Program-made: the position numbers and the translations under genes
Notes under the pieces: generated by a model
Seen by the model: the letters and a program-made list of their open reading frames with translations, nothing else
The model's database searches: none
What the model was told of the DNA's origin: nothing
NCBI RefSeq assembly: GCF_025548555.1
Contig: NZ_JAJLPA010000028.1
Coordinates: 1-47,977 of the forward strand
Direction of reading: 5' to 3'
Source: Sphingomonas sp. A2-49
GTDB lineage: Bacteria; Pseudomonadota; Alphaproteobacteria; Sphingomonadales; Sphingomonadaceae
DNA length: 47,977 nucleotides
Shown here: in pieces, positions 38,121 through 47,950 of the stretch
How the letters are laid out: each line of letters opens with the position of its first letter
Position numbering within the stretch: position 1 is the stretch's first letter

Positions 38121-40436
38121 ATGCCATCCTTCGCCCCCGCGCTCGAGACCACGCTGCACAAGGCGCTCGAGGCCGCGTCATCGCGTCGGCACGAATATGC
38201 GACGCTCGAACATCTGCTGCTCGCGCTGATCGGCGACGAACATGCCGCCAAGGTCATGGAGGCGTGTCACGTCGACCTCGGCGAGCTGAAGACCACGGTC
38301 GCGCACTATCTCGACACCGAACTCGACGCGCTGAAGGTCGACGCCGCGACCGATCCGTCGCCGACCAGCGGGTTCCAGCGCGTGGTGCAGCGCGCGATCC
38401 TGCACGTCCAGTCGTCGGGCCGAGACGAGGTGACGGGCGCCAACGTGCTCGTCGCACTGTTCAGCGAGCGCGAAAGCTATGCCGTCTACTTCCTGCAACA
38501 GCAGGACATGAGCCGCCTCGACGCCGTCAGCTTCATCAGCCACGGCGTCGGCAAGGGCAGCGGCGCCGCCGAATCCGCGACGCCCAAGGGCGCCGAGGAG
38601 GAAAAGCCCGCGAAGGGACAGGAGAAGGGCAAGACGGAAAGCGCACTCAAGCAATTCACCGTCGACCTCAACGAGAAGGCGAAGATCGGCAAGGTCGATC
38701 CGCTGATCGGGCGCGGGCCGGAGGTGGATCGCACGATCCAGATCCTGTGCCGCCGGTCGAAGAACAATCCGCTCTACGTCGGCGATCCCGGCGTCGGCAA
38801 GACCGCGATCGCCGAGGGGCTGGCGCGCAAGATCGTCGAGGGCGAGGTGCCCGACGTGCTGAAGGAGGCGGTGATCTACAGCCTCGACATGGGCTCGCTG
38901 CTCGCCGGCACGCGCTATCGCGGCGATTTCGAGGAGCGGCTGAAGGCGGTCGTCAACGAACTCGAAAAACTGCCGCACGCGGTGCTGTTCATCGACGAGA
39001 TTCATACCGTGATCGGCGCCGGCGCCACGTCGGGGGGCGCGATGGACGCGTCGAACCTGTTAAAGCCGGCGCTGTCGGGCGGCACGATCCGCTGCATCGG
39101 ATCGACCACCTACAAGGAATTCCGCAACCATTTCGAAAAGGATCGCGCGCTGCTGCGCCGGTTCCAGAAGATCGACGTCAACGAACCGACGATCGAGGAT
39201 ACGATCAAGATCCTCGCCGGGCTGCGCTCGGCATTCGAGGACCATCACAACGTCAAATACACCCCCGACGCGATCAAGTCGGCGGTGGAGCTCAGCGCGC
39301 GCTACATCAACGACCGCAAGCTGCCCGATAAGGCGATCGACGTGATCGACGAGGTCGGCGCGATGCAGATGCTGGTGCCCGCCAACAAGCGCAAGAAGAC
39401 GATCACCGCCAAGGAGATCGAACAGGTGATCGCGACGATGGCGCGCATCCCGCCGAAGTCGGTCAGCACCGACGACAAGGCCGCGCTGGAAAGCCTGGAG
39501 ACCGACCTGAAGCGTGTCGTGTTCGGCCAGAACAGCGCGATCGAGAAGCTCGCCTCGGCGATCAAGCTGGCGCGTGCGGGCCTGCGCGAACCCGAAAAGC
39601 CGATCGGCAACTACCTGTTCACCGGCCCCACCGGCGTCGGCAAGACCGAGGTCGCCAAGCAATTGTCGTCGATCCTGGGCATCCCGCTCCAGCGCTTCGA
39701 CATGAGCGAATATATGGAGCGGCATTCGGTCAGCCGGCTGATCGGTGCGCCCCCGGGCTACGTCGGCTTCGACCAGGGCGGCCTGCTGACCGATGCGGTC
39801 GACCAGAACCCGCATTGCGTGCTGTTGCTCGACGAGATCGAAAAGGCGCATCCCGACCTGTTCAACATCCTGTTGCAGGTCATGGACAACGGTCGCCTGA
39901 CCGACCAGCACGGCAAGTCGGTCGACTTCCGCAACGTCATCCTCATCATGACGACCAATGCCGGTGCGTCTGACATGGCGCGCGAGACGGTCGGCTTCGG
40001 CAACCTGACCCGCGAGGGCGAGGACGAGCAGGCGGTGCAGAAGATGTTCACGCCGGAATTCCGCAACCGGCTCGATGCGATCGTGCCGTTCGGATACCTG
40101 CCGACCGAGGTGGTCGCGCGGGTGGTGGACAAGTTCATCCTCCAGCTCGAACTCCAGCTCGCCGATCGCAACGTCCACATCAACCTGGACGATGCCGCCA
40201 AGGCGTGGCTGACCGAAAAGGGCTATGACAAGCTGTACGGCGCGCGTCCGATGGGCCGCCTGATCCAGGAAAAGATCAAGCAGCCGCTTGCCGAGGAACT
40301 GCTGTTCGGCAAGCTCGTTCACGGCGGCGAGGTGACGGTGCGGATGAAGGACGGCGCGCTGTCCTTCGCGATCGAGGGCGCCGCTCCCAAGAAGCCGCGC
40401 AAGAAGGGCAAGGCCGAACCGGTCGACGCCAAGTAA
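38121..40436 (+). CDS. clpA: ATP-dependent Clp protease ATP-binding subunit ClpA
   Basis: A 771-residue AAA+ unfoldase that feeds substrates to ClpP, including N-end-rule proteins through ClpS. Order: N-domain (1-145, two Clp-N repeats), a charged linker (EEEKPAKGQEKGKTE), first AAA+ with Walker A GDPGVGKT (221-228) and FIDEIHT, and second AAA+ with GPTGVGKT (502-509), LLLDEIEKAHPDLF. A short ClpP-loop segment is expected near residues 610-625. The C-terminal tail is Lys-rich. GGAG precedes the ATG. No clpS gene is seen upstream, where many alphaproteobacteria have it. Confidence 0.96.
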   Translation: MPSFAPALETTLHKALEAASSRRHEYATLEHLLLALIGDEHAAKVMEACHVDLGELKTTVAHYLDTELDALKVDAATDPSPTSGFQRVVQRAILHVQSSGRDEVTGANVLVALFSERESYAVYFLQQQDMSRLDAVSFISHGVGKGSGAAESATPKGAEEEKPAKGQEKGKTESALKQFTVDLNEKAKIGKVDPLIGRGPEVDRTIQILCRRSKNNPLYVGDPGVGKTAIAEGLARKIVEGEVPDVLKEAVIYSLDMGSLLAGTRYRGDFEERLKAVVNELEKLPHAVLFIDEIHTVIGAGATSGGAMDASNLLKPALSGGTIRCIGSTTYKEFRNHFEKDRALLRRFQKIDVNEPTIEDTIKILAGLRSAFEDHHNVKYTPDAIKSAVELSARYINDRKLPDKAIDVIDEVGAMQMLVPANKRKKTITAKEIEQVIATMARIPPKSVSTDDKAALESLETDLKRVVFGQNSAIEKLASAIKLARAGLREPEKPIGNYLFTGPTGVGKTEVAKQLSSILGIPLQRFDMSEYMERHSVSRLIGAPPGYVGFDQGGLLTDAVDQNPHCVLLLDEIEKAHPDLFNILLQVMDNGRLTDQHGKSVDFRNVILIMTTNAGASDMARETVGFGNLTREGEDEQAVQKMFTPEFRNRLDAIVPFGYLPTEVVARVVDKFILQLELQLADRNVHINLDDAAKAWLTEKGYDKLYGARPMGRLIQEKIKQPLAEELLFGKLVHGGEVTVRMKDGALSFAIEGAAPKKPRKKGKAEPVDAK

Positions 40437-40446
40437 GCCGATCCGA

Positions 40447-40478
40447 AACGGACCGAACCGTCACGGGTTCGGTCCGTT
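40447..40478 (+). terminator. Terminator of clpA
   Basis: AACGGACCGAACC and GGTTCGGTCCGTT pair perfectly over 13 bases with a GTCACG loop, starting 10 bases after the clpA stop. The stem is strong though no T-run follows. Confidence 0.75.
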
Positions 40479-40497
40479 ACCGTGATAATCGCGGCGC

Positions 40498-40935
40498 GTG
40501 GACCCGCCCGCGCCTTTCCCGCATCGCACTGCCGACGCGCTTGCCGACATCGCGGCCGGGCGGCTGGTGGGCAGCAACGCGATGGCGCTTCGCCTCGGTG
40601 GCTGGCACCTCGCCCGCGTCGACGGCGCGCCATCCGCCTGCGACCCGTTCCAGGGATCGCCCGCCACCAGCCCGGCGACGCCGCTGTGCTGGACGGCTCG
40701 CGCCGTCGGCGCCTGCGACCGGTTGCGCCGCTCGATCGCGGCGACCGACCCGTCCGCCGAGCGGCGATTCGCGGCGGCGCTGGTGCGAGGGATGATCCAG
40801 CTGATCGTCGACGGGGCACCGGGCGCTGACGGGTGTAGGGACGTTGCGCTCTGCCCCGCGGTGACACTGCGGCTCCACGTCACCGCCGCCGGCATCGTCG
40901 TGCTCGACCTCCACGATGGCCCATCGACGGGGTGA
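40498..40935 (+). CDS. Hypothetical protein
   Basis: A 145-residue protein starting with GTG. No domain is recognised. Codon third positions are strongly GC, as in true genes here, and the minus-strand frames over it are less regular. It has six cysteines (Cys43, Cys60, Cys69, Cys111, Cys116 among them) and no signal peptide. It ends 69 bases before the diguanylate cyclase and may be co-transcribed with it. Confidence 0.55.
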   Translation: MDPPAPFPHRTADALADIAAGRLVGSNAMALRLGGWHLARVDGAPSACDPFQGSPATSPATPLCWTARAVGACDRLRRSIAATDPSAERRFAAALVRGMIQLIVDGAPGADGCRDVALCPAVTLRLHVTAAGIVVLDLHDGPSTG

Positions 40936-41004
40936 CCGCGCCGGCCGTCATTGTTTCCGCGTCATTTACCAAAGCTTTGCAAAGGCACCGCTATCCCGGA
41001 CGTC

Positions 41005-42687
41005 ATGCCCATCCGGCTCCCGATCAGGCACGGTGTTGCCCTGTTGCTGCTGATGCTGGCGTGGATCGGCGCGTCCCCCGCTGCCGCCGCGCCGGACGTC
41101 GGCATCGCGACGTGCATCCTGCGCGCGCCGCCGGGGCCGCAGCCATCGCCCGCCGCGCTGTTCGCGGATCCGCACCGGTTCGACTGCGCGACCCGTCAGA
41201 CCGATTTCGGCGCCGGAGACTATTGGATCCTGTCGCACCCGTTGCCGCGCGGCATCGGCACCGACACCCGCGTCCGCCAGGCGAGCCTGTGGCAGGATCG
41301 CCTGACGCTGTACGTCCTCTACGCCGACGGCGCGATCCGCAGCACCGGCTTTTCGAGCGCGGACGCCGGTCGCTACCTGCGCCTCGGCGCCATCCTGCAG
41401 CTCGCGCCGCCTGCGCACGACGCGCGTCCGGTCCGCCTGCTGTGGCATATCGAAGGCGCGATCAACCGGCGCGGCATCCTCGTCAGCCCGACGCTGACCG
41501 ACAGCCACAGCGCCGCTCGTGCCGAGCTGACGATGGCGGCACTCTATGCCGCCTTCGCCGGCATGTGCCTCGCGCTGCTCGTCTACAATCTCGCGCTGTG
41601 GGCGGCGCTGCGCCAGGCGTTCCAGCCTGCCTATTGCCTGATGGTCGTGTGCCTGCTCGCCTATGCCTCCACCTCGTCGGGGCTGCTGGGCCAGGTGACC
41701 GCGATCGACAACAATTACCGCCAGCGGCTCAACTACGTGCTGCTCGCCTGGGCCGCCGCCGCTGCGATCGTCTTCGCGCGCGCCTTCCTCGAGCGGCGCG
41801 TGTTCGACGGCTGGCTGCGGCCGTACAGCACCGCCGTCCTGCTCCTGCTGCTGTCCACCACCGGCGCATACGGCCTGCTGGCGCCGCGCTTCGCCGCGGT
41901 GACGGATACCGCGAGCACGCTCGCCTATATCGCGGTGCTGACGCTGCTGGTGCCGGTGCTGGTCCGCGCCTGGCTGCGGCGCAGCAACTACCTCTGGGTC
42001 TTCGCGCTCGCCTGGGGCGCGCCGGTGGCGCTCGCCAGCGTCCGCGTGCTCGCCGCCCTGAATTTCATCGGCTGGCAGATGTGGATCGACAATTCCACCC
42101 TGCTCGCGATGGCGCTCGAGGCGGCGCTGTCGTCGCTGGGCGTCGCCTATCGCATCCGGCTGCTCAGCCTCGAACGCGACGCGGCGCGCGAGCAGGAGAT
42201 CGCCGCACGGCTGCTCGCCGCGACCGACCCGCTGACCGGATTGCTCAATCGCCGCGCCTTCCTCGACGGCACGATCGGACGCGCGGAGGACCATCAGCTG
42301 ATCCTCGTCGACATCGACCATTTCAAGACGATCAACGAAACCATCGGTCACGACGGCGGCGACGAGGTGCTGCGCGTGATCGCCCGTGCGCTGCGCGCCG
42401 CGGCGCGACCCGATGTGCTGGTGGCGCGGATCGGCGGCGAGGAATTCGCCCTGCTCGCGCGGGCCGACGCGCCGATCGACGCGCGCCTCGTCCTCGACCG
42501 GCTGCGCATGGAGCGGATGCCGTTCGACCTCACCGTTACCGCCAGCATCGGCACCTGCATCGGCCCGCTGACCCGCGAAACCGACTGGAAGGCGCTGTAT
42601 CGCTGCGCCGACCGCGCGCTGTTCGCGGCCAAGGCGGCGGGACGAGACCGGGTGCGCAACGCCGCCGACCTCGCCCACGCCGCCTGA
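41005..42687 (+). CDS. Membrane diguanylate cyclase (7TMR-DISM-like sensor, GGDEF)
   Basis: A 560-residue inner-membrane signalling enzyme making cyclic di-GMP from two GTP. Signal sequence (residues 10-29), then a periplasmic domain of ~150 residues, seven predicted membrane helices (~175-380), a short coil (SLERDAAREQEIAARLL) and a GGDEF domain with IGGEEFALL (GGEEF 477-481). Metal-binding Asp is in LVDIDHFKTINE. The inhibitory RxxD site is absent: the place before GGEEF reads RPDV. The layout matches 7TMR-DISM receptors, whose outer domain senses a small ligand, perhaps a carbohydrate. The ATG at 41005 opens directly into the signal sequence. Confidence 0.92.
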   Translation: MPIRLPIRHGVALLLLMLAWIGASPAAAAPDVGIATCILRAPPGPQPSPAALFADPHRFDCATRQTDFGAGDYWILSHPLPRGIGTDTRVRQASLWQDRLTLYVLYADGAIRSTGFSSADAGRYLRLGAILQLAPPAHDARPVRLLWHIEGAINRRGILVSPTLTDSHSAARAELTMAALYAAFAGMCLALLVYNLALWAALRQAFQPAYCLMVVCLLAYASTSSGLLGQVTAIDNNYRQRLNYVLLAWAAAAAIVFARAFLERRVFDGWLRPYSTAVLLLLLSTTGAYGLLAPRFAAVTDTASTLAYIAVLTLLVPVLVRAWLRRSNYLWVFALAWGAPVALASVRVLAALNFIGWQMWIDNSTLLAMALEAALSSLGVAYRIRLLSLERDAAREQEIAARLLAATDPLTGLLNRRAFLDGTIGRAEDHQLILVDIDHFKTINETIGHDGGDEVLRVIARALRAAARPDVLVARIGGEEFALLARADAPIDARLVLDRLRMERMPFDLTVTASIGTCIGPLTRETDWKALYRCADRALFAAKAAGRDRVRNAADLAHAA

Positions 42688-42752
42688 CCGCCGTACCGGG
42701 ACTGGCAGCGGCGAGGCGCATCTGCTACAAGAGCCGCTTCGGGAGGAAGCGC

Positions 42753-42947
42753 ATGACGGACCGTCGCAAACTCGCCATCGCGGCGCTCGCTGCCCTCGGC
42801 ATCGTCGCGGCGCGGCATCCCTCGCCCGACATCCGCCTGCTCACGCACGATATCGGCGATCCCCGCCCGCATCGGGTGCAGGCGGCGATCGATCTCGGCC
42901 TCGTCGGCGTCTCGATCCTCTACACCTGGACCGCACGCCGCACCTGA
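42753..42947 (+). CDS. Small membrane-associated protein, unknown
   Basis: A 64-residue protein with GGGAGGAAGCGC before its ATG. A hydrophobic stretch RKLAIAALAALGIVAA near the N-terminus and another (AIDLGLVGVSILYTW) at the C-terminus suggest two membrane passes. The middle holds charged HPSPDIRLLTHDIGDPRPH. It follows the diguanylate cyclase and converges on the aldehyde dehydrogenase. Function not recognised. Confidence 0.7.
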   Translation: MTDRRKLAIAALAALGIVAARHPSPDIRLLTHDIGDPRPHRVQAAIDLGLVGVSILYTWTARRT

Positions 42948-42954
42948 TCGACCG

Positions 42955-44313
42955 TCAGCCGAGCACGGTCTTCAGGTTCATGAATTCGTGGAGACCATAG
43001 GGGCCGAGTTCGCGCCCGTGACCGGACCGCTTGATCCCGCCGAACGGCGCCTCCGGCGTCGACGCAAGCATCGCGTTCACCGCGATCATCCCCGCCTCGA
43101 TATCCCGTTCGAACCGCACGCGCTCGTCGGGCGCGTTGGTCCACACCGACGATCCCAGTCCGAACGGCACGTCGTTGGCGAGCGCGATCGCCGCGTCGAT
43201 GTCGGCCGCCCGGAACACCATCGCGACCGGCCCGAACAGCTCTTCGCGCGCCGCGGGATGGTCGATCGGCACATCGACCAGCACGCCCGCCGACATGAAC
43301 GCGCCCCTCCCCGGCAGCGCCTCGCCACCGAACAACAGCCTGCCGCCCGCCGCCCGGATCGCGTCGATCTGCGCCAGCGTCGTGCACCGCTGCTCCTCGC
43401 TGGACAGCGGTCCCATGTCGGTCGCGGGGTCGGTCGGGTCGCCGGCCTTCACCGCGCGCATCGCCGTGCAGAACCGATCGAGGAATGCGTCGTAGATGTC
43501 GGCATGGACGATCATCCGCTTGGCGCAGATGCACGACTGCCCGCTGTTCTGGATGCGCGCGGTCACCGCCTGCCGCACCGCCTCGTCGAGGTCGGCGGAG
43601 GGCATGACGACGAACGGGTCCGATCCGCGGAGTTCCAGCACCACCTTCTTGAGTTGGCGACCCGCGGCCTCGGCCACCGCGATCCCCGCGCCCTCGCTGC
43701 CCGTCAGCGTCACCGCGACGATCCGCGGATCCGCGATCAGCGCATCGATCCGGTCGGACCGGATCGCGAGGTTCTGGAACAGGCCCGCCGGCGCGCCCGC
43801 CGCGACGATCATCCGCTCGATCGCCGTCCCGCACCCCTGCGTCAGCGAGGCGTGCTTCAATAGCCCGACGTTGCCGGCGAGGATCGTCGGCGCGGCGAAG
43901 CGCACCACCTGCCAGAACGGGAAGTTCCACGGCATGACCGCCAGCACCGGTCCCAGCGGCATCCAGTGCGCGGTCGCCGGGCCGGACGGCGTGTCGAATC
44001 GCGTCGGCGCCAGCATCGCCGCACCGTTCTGCGCGTATTGGCGGAAGGCCGCGGCGCATTTCGCCACCTCGGCCCGGGCGGAGGCCAGCGTCTTGCCCAT
44101 CTCGCGCGTGGCCGTCGCGGCCAGCTCCTCCGCATGCGCGTCGAACTGTTCGGCGATGCGTTCGAGCAACGCGGTCCGCGCGTCGAGCGAGGTGACCCGC
44201 CACGCGGCATAGGCGCTCGTGGCGCGGGCGAGCCTGTCCTCCACCTCCGCGGCGGTGAGTTCGGGGATGCTGGCGCCGACGGTGCCGGTCGCGGGATCGA
44301 TGCTGGTGAACAT
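42955..44313 (-). CDS. NAD-dependent succinate-semialdehyde dehydrogenase-like enzyme
   Basis: A 452-residue aldehyde dehydrogenase, similar in length and order to E. coli Sad. It has the Trp-Asn motif [33 protein letters not shown] for NAD, the nucleophile region [14 protein letters not shown] (Cys), and LFGPVAMV. The motif around the general base normally reads LELGGSDPF; here it is LELRGSDPF, with Arg in place of a conserved Gly. It likely oxidises succinate semialdehyde or a related aldehyde. The start at 44313 ([10 protein letters not shown]) is usual for the family, while an ATG at 44334 adds seven residues. Divergent from xseB. Confidence 0.9.
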   Translation of the reverse strand: MFTSIDPATGTVGASIPELTAAEVEDRLARATSAYAAWRVTSLDARTALLERIAEQFDAHAEELAATATREMGKTLASARAEVAKCAAAFRQYAQNGAAMLAPTRFDTPSGPATAHWMPLGPVLAVMPWNFPFWQVVRFAAPTILAGNVGLLKHASLTQGCGTAIERMIVAAGAPAGLFQNLAIRSDRIDALIADPRIVAVTLTGSEGAGIAVAEAAGRQLKKVVLELRGSDPFVVMPSADLDEAVRQAVTARIQNSGQSCICAKRMIVHADIYDAFLDRFCTAMRAVKAGDPTDPATDMGPLSSEEQRCTTLAQIDAIRAAGGRLLFGGEALPGRGAFMSAGVLVDVPIDHPAAREELFGPVAMVFRAADIDAAIALANDVPFGLGSSVWTNAPDERVRFERDIEAGMIAVNAMLASTPEAPFGGIKRSGHGRELGPYGLHEFMNLKTVLG

Positions 44314-44408
44314 GGATGGCTGAACGCACGCCATGCGTCGGGTGTCCCCGGCGACGCCGCACCCGCCGATCCTTGCGCCCGCCCCGCCCCTGTCGCATAG
44401 GATCGCGC

Positions 44409-44648
44409 ATGGATACGCCGATCGAGACCCTGTCGTTCGAAGACGCCCTCAAGGACCTGGAACGCATCGTCGGCCGGCTGGAAAGCGGCGCGGCGACGCT
44501 GGACGAATCGATCCAGCTCTACGAACGCGGCGATCGCCTGCGCCAGCGCTGCGCCGAACGGCTCGACGCCGCGCAGGCGCGGATCGAAGCGATCCGGCTC
44601 GACGCCGATGGCAAGGCCGCCGGCACCACCCCCTTTGCCGCGGGCTGA
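44409..44648 (+). CDS. xseB: Exodeoxyribonuclease VII small subunit
   Basis: A 79-residue protein with the XseB pattern [39 protein letters not shown]. It works with XseA in degrading single-stranded DNA. The gene precedes ispA, the usual xseB-ispA arrangement in proteobacteria. The ATG at 44409 gives a normal length. Confidence 0.95.
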   Translation: MDTPIETLSFEDALKDLERIVGRLESGAATLDESIQLYERGDRLRQRCAERLDAAQARIEAIRLDADGKAAGTTPFAAG

Positions 44649-44676
44649 GCCGGTGCACGCGACGCTGGGCGACGCC

Positions 44677-45543
44677 ATGACGACGGTGTCGACGGACATC
44701 GACGCGCGGTTCGACCGGCTGCTCGCCGTTCCCGACGATCCGCGCGCCGATCTGTACCGCGCGATGCGCCATGCCGCGATCGGCGGGGGCAAGCGGCTGC
44801 GGCCGCTGTTGCTCTGTGCCACCGCCGACCTGTTCGGCGTGTCGCGCGACTGTTCGGGCGACGTCGCGACCGCGGTCGAGGCGATCCACGTCTATTCGCT
44901 GATCCACGACGACCTGCCGGCGATGGACGACGACGACCTGCGCCGCGGCAAGCCGACCGTCCACAAGGCGTTCGACGAGGCGACCGCGATCCTCGCCGGC
45001 GATTGCCTGCACGCGCTGGCGTTCGAGATCCTCGCCGATCCCGCGACGCATCCCGATCCCTTCGTCCGCGCCGAGCTGGTGATGGAACTGGCCCGCGCCT
45101 CCGGCCCGTCGGGCATGGCGGGCGGACAGATGATGGACCTGGTCGCCGAACGCATGACGTTCGACCTCGCCACCGTCACCCGCCTGCAACAGATGAAGAC
45201 CGGCGCGCTGATCGGCGTCTCGGTCGAAATGGGGGCGATCCTCGGCCGCGTGGCGCCGGAGGGGCGGCGGTCGCTGCGCGGCTATGCCCACGATCTCGGC
45301 CTCGCCTTCCAGATCGCCGACGATCTGCTCGATGCGGAGGGCGACGAGGCGATTGCCGGCAAGAAGCTGCGCAAGGACGTCGGCGCGGGCAAGGAGACGT
45401 TCCTGTCGCTGCTCGGTATCGATCGCGCGCGCGACCAGTGCCGCATGCTCGTCGACCAGGCGGTGCAGCACCTGCACGGCTACGGCACCGAGGCCGACGT
45501 GCTGCGCGACGTCGCGCGCTACGTCGTCGAACGCGACCGCTGA
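44677..45543 (+). CDS. ispA: Polyprenyl (farnesyl/geranyl) diphosphate synthase
   Basis: A 288-residue prenyltransferase that condenses IPP with allylic diphosphates to farnesyl diphosphate. The first Asp-rich motif is HDDLPAMDDDD (Asp78, Asp79, Asp84) preceded by GGGKRLRPLL; the second is FQIADDLLD (Asp215, Asp216, Asp219). Product length (C15 or C20) is not certain from the residues before the first motif. The start at 44677 is chosen; a GTG at 44653 would add eight residues. Lies between xseB and coaD, probably one operon. Confidence 0.94.
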   Translation: MTTVSTDIDARFDRLLAVPDDPRADLYRAMRHAAIGGGKRLRPLLLCATADLFGVSRDCSGDVATAVEAIHVYSLIHDDLPAMDDDDLRRGKPTVHKAFDEATAILAGDCLHALAFEILADPATHPDPFVRAELVMELARASGPSGMAGGQMMDLVAERMTFDLATVTRLQQMKTGALIGVSVEMGAILGRVAPEGRRSLRGYAHDLGLAFQIADDLLDAEGDEAIAGKKLRKDVGAGKETFLSLLGIDRARDQCRMLVDQAVQHLHGYGTEADVLRDVARYVVERDR

Positions 45544-45557
45544 AGGAAACAGGCGTC

Positions 45558-46064
45558 ATGAGCGAACGGATCGGCGTCTATCCCGGCACCTTCGACCCGA
45601 TCACGCTGGGTCACATGGACATCATCCGCCGCGGCGCGAAGCTGGTCGACCGGCTGGTGATCGGCGTGACCACCAATCCGTCGAAATCGCCGATGTTCAC
45701 GCTCGACGAGCGGATGGCGATCGTCCGCCGCGAGGTGGAGGGACTGGCGGGGGCGATCGACGTCGTCGACTTCGATTCGCTGCTGATGGACTTCGCCGAG
45801 CGCGAAGGCGCGCGGGTCATCATCCGCGGCCTGCGGGCCGTCGCCGATTTCGAATATGAATATCAGATGGCGGGGATGAACCAGCAGATCAATCCGCGCG
45901 TCGAGACGGTGTTCCTTATGGCCGACGTGGCGTTGCAGCCGATCGCCAGCCGGCTGGTCAAGGAAATCGCGCTGTTCGGCGGCCCGATCGGCAAGTTCGT
46001 CACCCCCGCCGTCTGCACAGAGGTGGTCGCGCGCGTCGAGGTTATGGGCCGCAAGGGCAGCTGA
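45558..46064 (+). CDS. coaD: Phosphopantetheine adenylyltransferase
   Basis: A 168-residue CoA-pathway enzyme adding AMP to 4'-phosphopantetheine. The nucleotidyltransferase signature GTFDPITLGHMDII is near the N-terminus, RGLRAVADFEYEYQMA follows, and the SSSxVKE-like motif reads IASRLVKEIA. AAGGAAAC precedes the ATG. Located 15 bases after ispA. Confidence 0.96.
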   Translation: MSERIGVYPGTFDPITLGHMDIIRRGAKLVDRLVIGVTTNPSKSPMFTLDERMAIVRREVEGLAGAIDVVDFDSLLMDFAEREGARVIIRGLRAVADFEYEYQMAGMNQQINPRVETVFLMADVALQPIASRLVKEIALFGGPIGKFVTPAVCTEVVARVEVMGRKGS

Positions 46065-46174
46065 CCGTCGCCGCGGACGCCCGTCGCACGGCGTGCGGCG
46101 GCGACGCCATGTTCAGTTTGGTGCAAGTCGCGATTTGCTCTAAGCCGCCCGGAATCACGAGAATTGGGAATTCC

Positions 46175-46900
46175 ATGCGTCCGTTCGCCCGTCTGTTCGC
46201 ATTCATCCTCTGCCTGATAGCCATGCCCGTGCTCGCGCAGACGCTGCCCGAGCAGGTCGCCGGGCGCGCCACCCCGCCGCTCGTCACCGACAAGGCGAAC
46301 CTGTGGCTGCTCGACCTGTCCGACGGCGGGCGGGTGACGATCTGGCTGCGCCCCGACGTCGCGCCCAAGATGGTCGAGCGGGTGAAGACGCTGACCCGTC
46401 AGGGATTCTACAACGGCCTCGCCTTCCATCGGGTCATCGACGGGTTCATGGCGCAGGGCGGCGACCCGAAGGGCGACGGCACCGGAGGATCGACGCTGCC
46501 CAACGTCGATGCCGAGTTCAACTACCTGCCGCACGTCCGGGGCGCCGTCTCCGCGGCGCGCGCGGATGCGGAGAACAGCGCGAACAGCCAGTTCTTCATC
46601 GTCTTCCAGCCGCGCCTGGCGCTCGACAAGAAATATACCGTGTTCGGGCGCGTCATCGACGGCATGCAATATGTCGATGCGATCGAGCGGGGCGAGCCGC
46701 CGACGGATCCCACCAAGATCCTTCGCGCCTATATCGCCGCCGACGGCCCGCCGCCCTACACGCCCGCCGCCGCGCCGGCACCGGTGACGCTCGGCGCGCC
46801 GGTCACGCTGCCCGGCAGCGGCACGCCGCGCCCGGCCGGCACCGCCGCACCGAAGCGCGCGGGCAAGCCCGCCGCCGGGGCGCCGCGCGCCGGGCAGTGA
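46175..46900 (+). CDS. Exported peptidyl-prolyl cis-trans isomerase (cyclophilin)
   Basis: A 241-residue periplasmic cyclophilin. Signal peptide (residues 1-21, RLFAFILCLIAMPVLAQ). The catalytic Arg is in FHRVIDGFMAQGGDP, and further motifs are FFIVFQP and GRVIDGMQYVDAIERGEPP. The C-terminus is a Pro/Ala/Gly-rich tail of ~60 residues (APAPVTLGAPVTLPGSGTPR) absent from most relatives, likely disordered. Codons between 46109 and 46175 are in frame but give no plausible start. It assists folding of exported proteins. Confidence 0.93.
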   Translation: MRPFARLFAFILCLIAMPVLAQTLPEQVAGRATPPLVTDKANLWLLDLSDGGRVTIWLRPDVAPKMVERVKTLTRQGFYNGLAFHRVIDGFMAQGGDPKGDGTGGSTLPNVDAEFNYLPHVRGAVSAARADAENSANSQFFIVFQPRLALDKKYTVFGRVIDGMQYVDAIERGEPPTDPTKILRAYIAADGPPPYTPAAAPAPVTLGAPVTLPGSGTPRPAGTAAPKRAGKPAAGAPRAGQ

Positions 46901-46924
46901 CGATCGGGCATTGAGGACCGGACG

Positions 46925-47950
46925 GTGAAGGTCGACCTTTTCGACTTCGAGCTGCCGCCGGAGCGGATCGCGCTGCGCCCGGCGGTGCCGCGCGATGCCG
47001 CACGGCTGCTCGTCCTTGACGGGGCAGAGACGCGCGACCGGATCGTGCGCGACCTGCCCGGCCAGCTGCGCGCCGGCGATTGCCTCGTCTTCAACGACAC
47101 GCGCGTCATCCCGGCGCGGCTGGAGGGTCACCGGGGCGATGCCAGCATCGGCGCGACGCTGCACAAGCGCGAGGGACCGCGACGCTGGCGCGCCTTCCTC
47201 CGCAATGCGCGGCGCGTGCGCGAGGGCGATACGATCGATTTCGGCCAGGGGGTAAGTGCCACCGCCTCCGCGCGTCAGGAGGACGGCAGCCTGGCGCTCG
47301 ACTTCGCCGGCGACGAACCGGTCGAACTGCTGCTCGAACGCGCCGGGCGCATGCCGTTGCCGCCCTATATCGCCGCCAGACGCGCCACCGATGCGCAGGA
47401 TGCCGACGATTACCAGACGATGTTCGCCGCCGAACCCGGCGCGGTCGCGGCGCCGACCGCGGCGCTGCACTTCACGCCGGCGCTGATCGCCGCGCTGGAC
47501 GCGGCCGGGGTGACGCACGAGACGCTGACGCTGCACGTCGGTGCGGGCACCTTCCTGCCGGTGAAGGCGGACGATACGGTCGATCATCGCATGCACGCCG
47601 AATGGGGCCGCATCGACGCCGCCACCGCCGACCGCCTCAACGCGGTGCGGGCCGGCGGCGGCCGGGTGATCGCGGTCGGCACCACCTCGCTCCGCCTGAT
47701 CGAAAGCGCCACCGGCAGCGACCGCGTCATCCGCTCCTTCGCCGGCGACACCGCGATCTTCATCACGCCGGGCTATACGTTCGCCGGGATCGACGGGCTG
47801 CTGACCAACTTCCACCTGCCCAGATCGACGCTGTTCATGCTGGTATCGGCGCTGATGGGGCGGGAGCGGATGCAGGCGGCCTATGCGCATGCGATCGCGT
47901 CCGGCTATCGCTTCTATTCCTACGGGGACGCGTCGCTGCTGCTGCCGTAG
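46925..47950 (+). CDS. queA: S-adenosylmethionine:tRNA ribosyltransferase-isomerase
   Basis: A 341-residue enzyme that transfers the ribosyl of S-adenosylmethionine to preQ1 in tRNA, giving epoxyqueuosine. Family stretches: [31 protein letters not shown], the GAGTFLPVK motif and [20 protein letters not shown]. It is complete, starting at GTG 46925 and ending YGDASLLLP. It follows the cyclophilin by 24 bases and would normally precede tgt, which lies outside the window. Confidence 0.96.
   Translation: MKVDLFDFELPPERIALRPAVPRDAARLLVLDGAETRDRIVRDLPGQLRAGDCLVFNDTRVIPARLEGHRGDASIGATLHKREGPRRWRAFLRNARRVREGDTIDFGQGVSATASARQEDGSLALDFAGDEPVELLLERAGRMPLPPYIAARRATDAQDADDYQTMFAAEPGAVAAPTAALHFTPALIAALDAAGVTHETLTLHVGAGTFLPVKADDTVDHRMHAEWGRIDAATADRLNAVRAGGGRVIAVGTTSLRLIESATGSDRVIRSFAGDTAIFITPGYTFAGIDGLLTNFHLPRSTLFMLVSALMGRERMQAAYAHAIASGYRFYSYGDASLLLP

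Noticed and set aside
40319..40914. Minus-strand open frames opposite the hypothetical gene at 40498
   Set aside because: They are Arg/Ser/Ala-rich and run into clpA or its terminator, whereas the plus-strand frame has regular GC-rich third positions.
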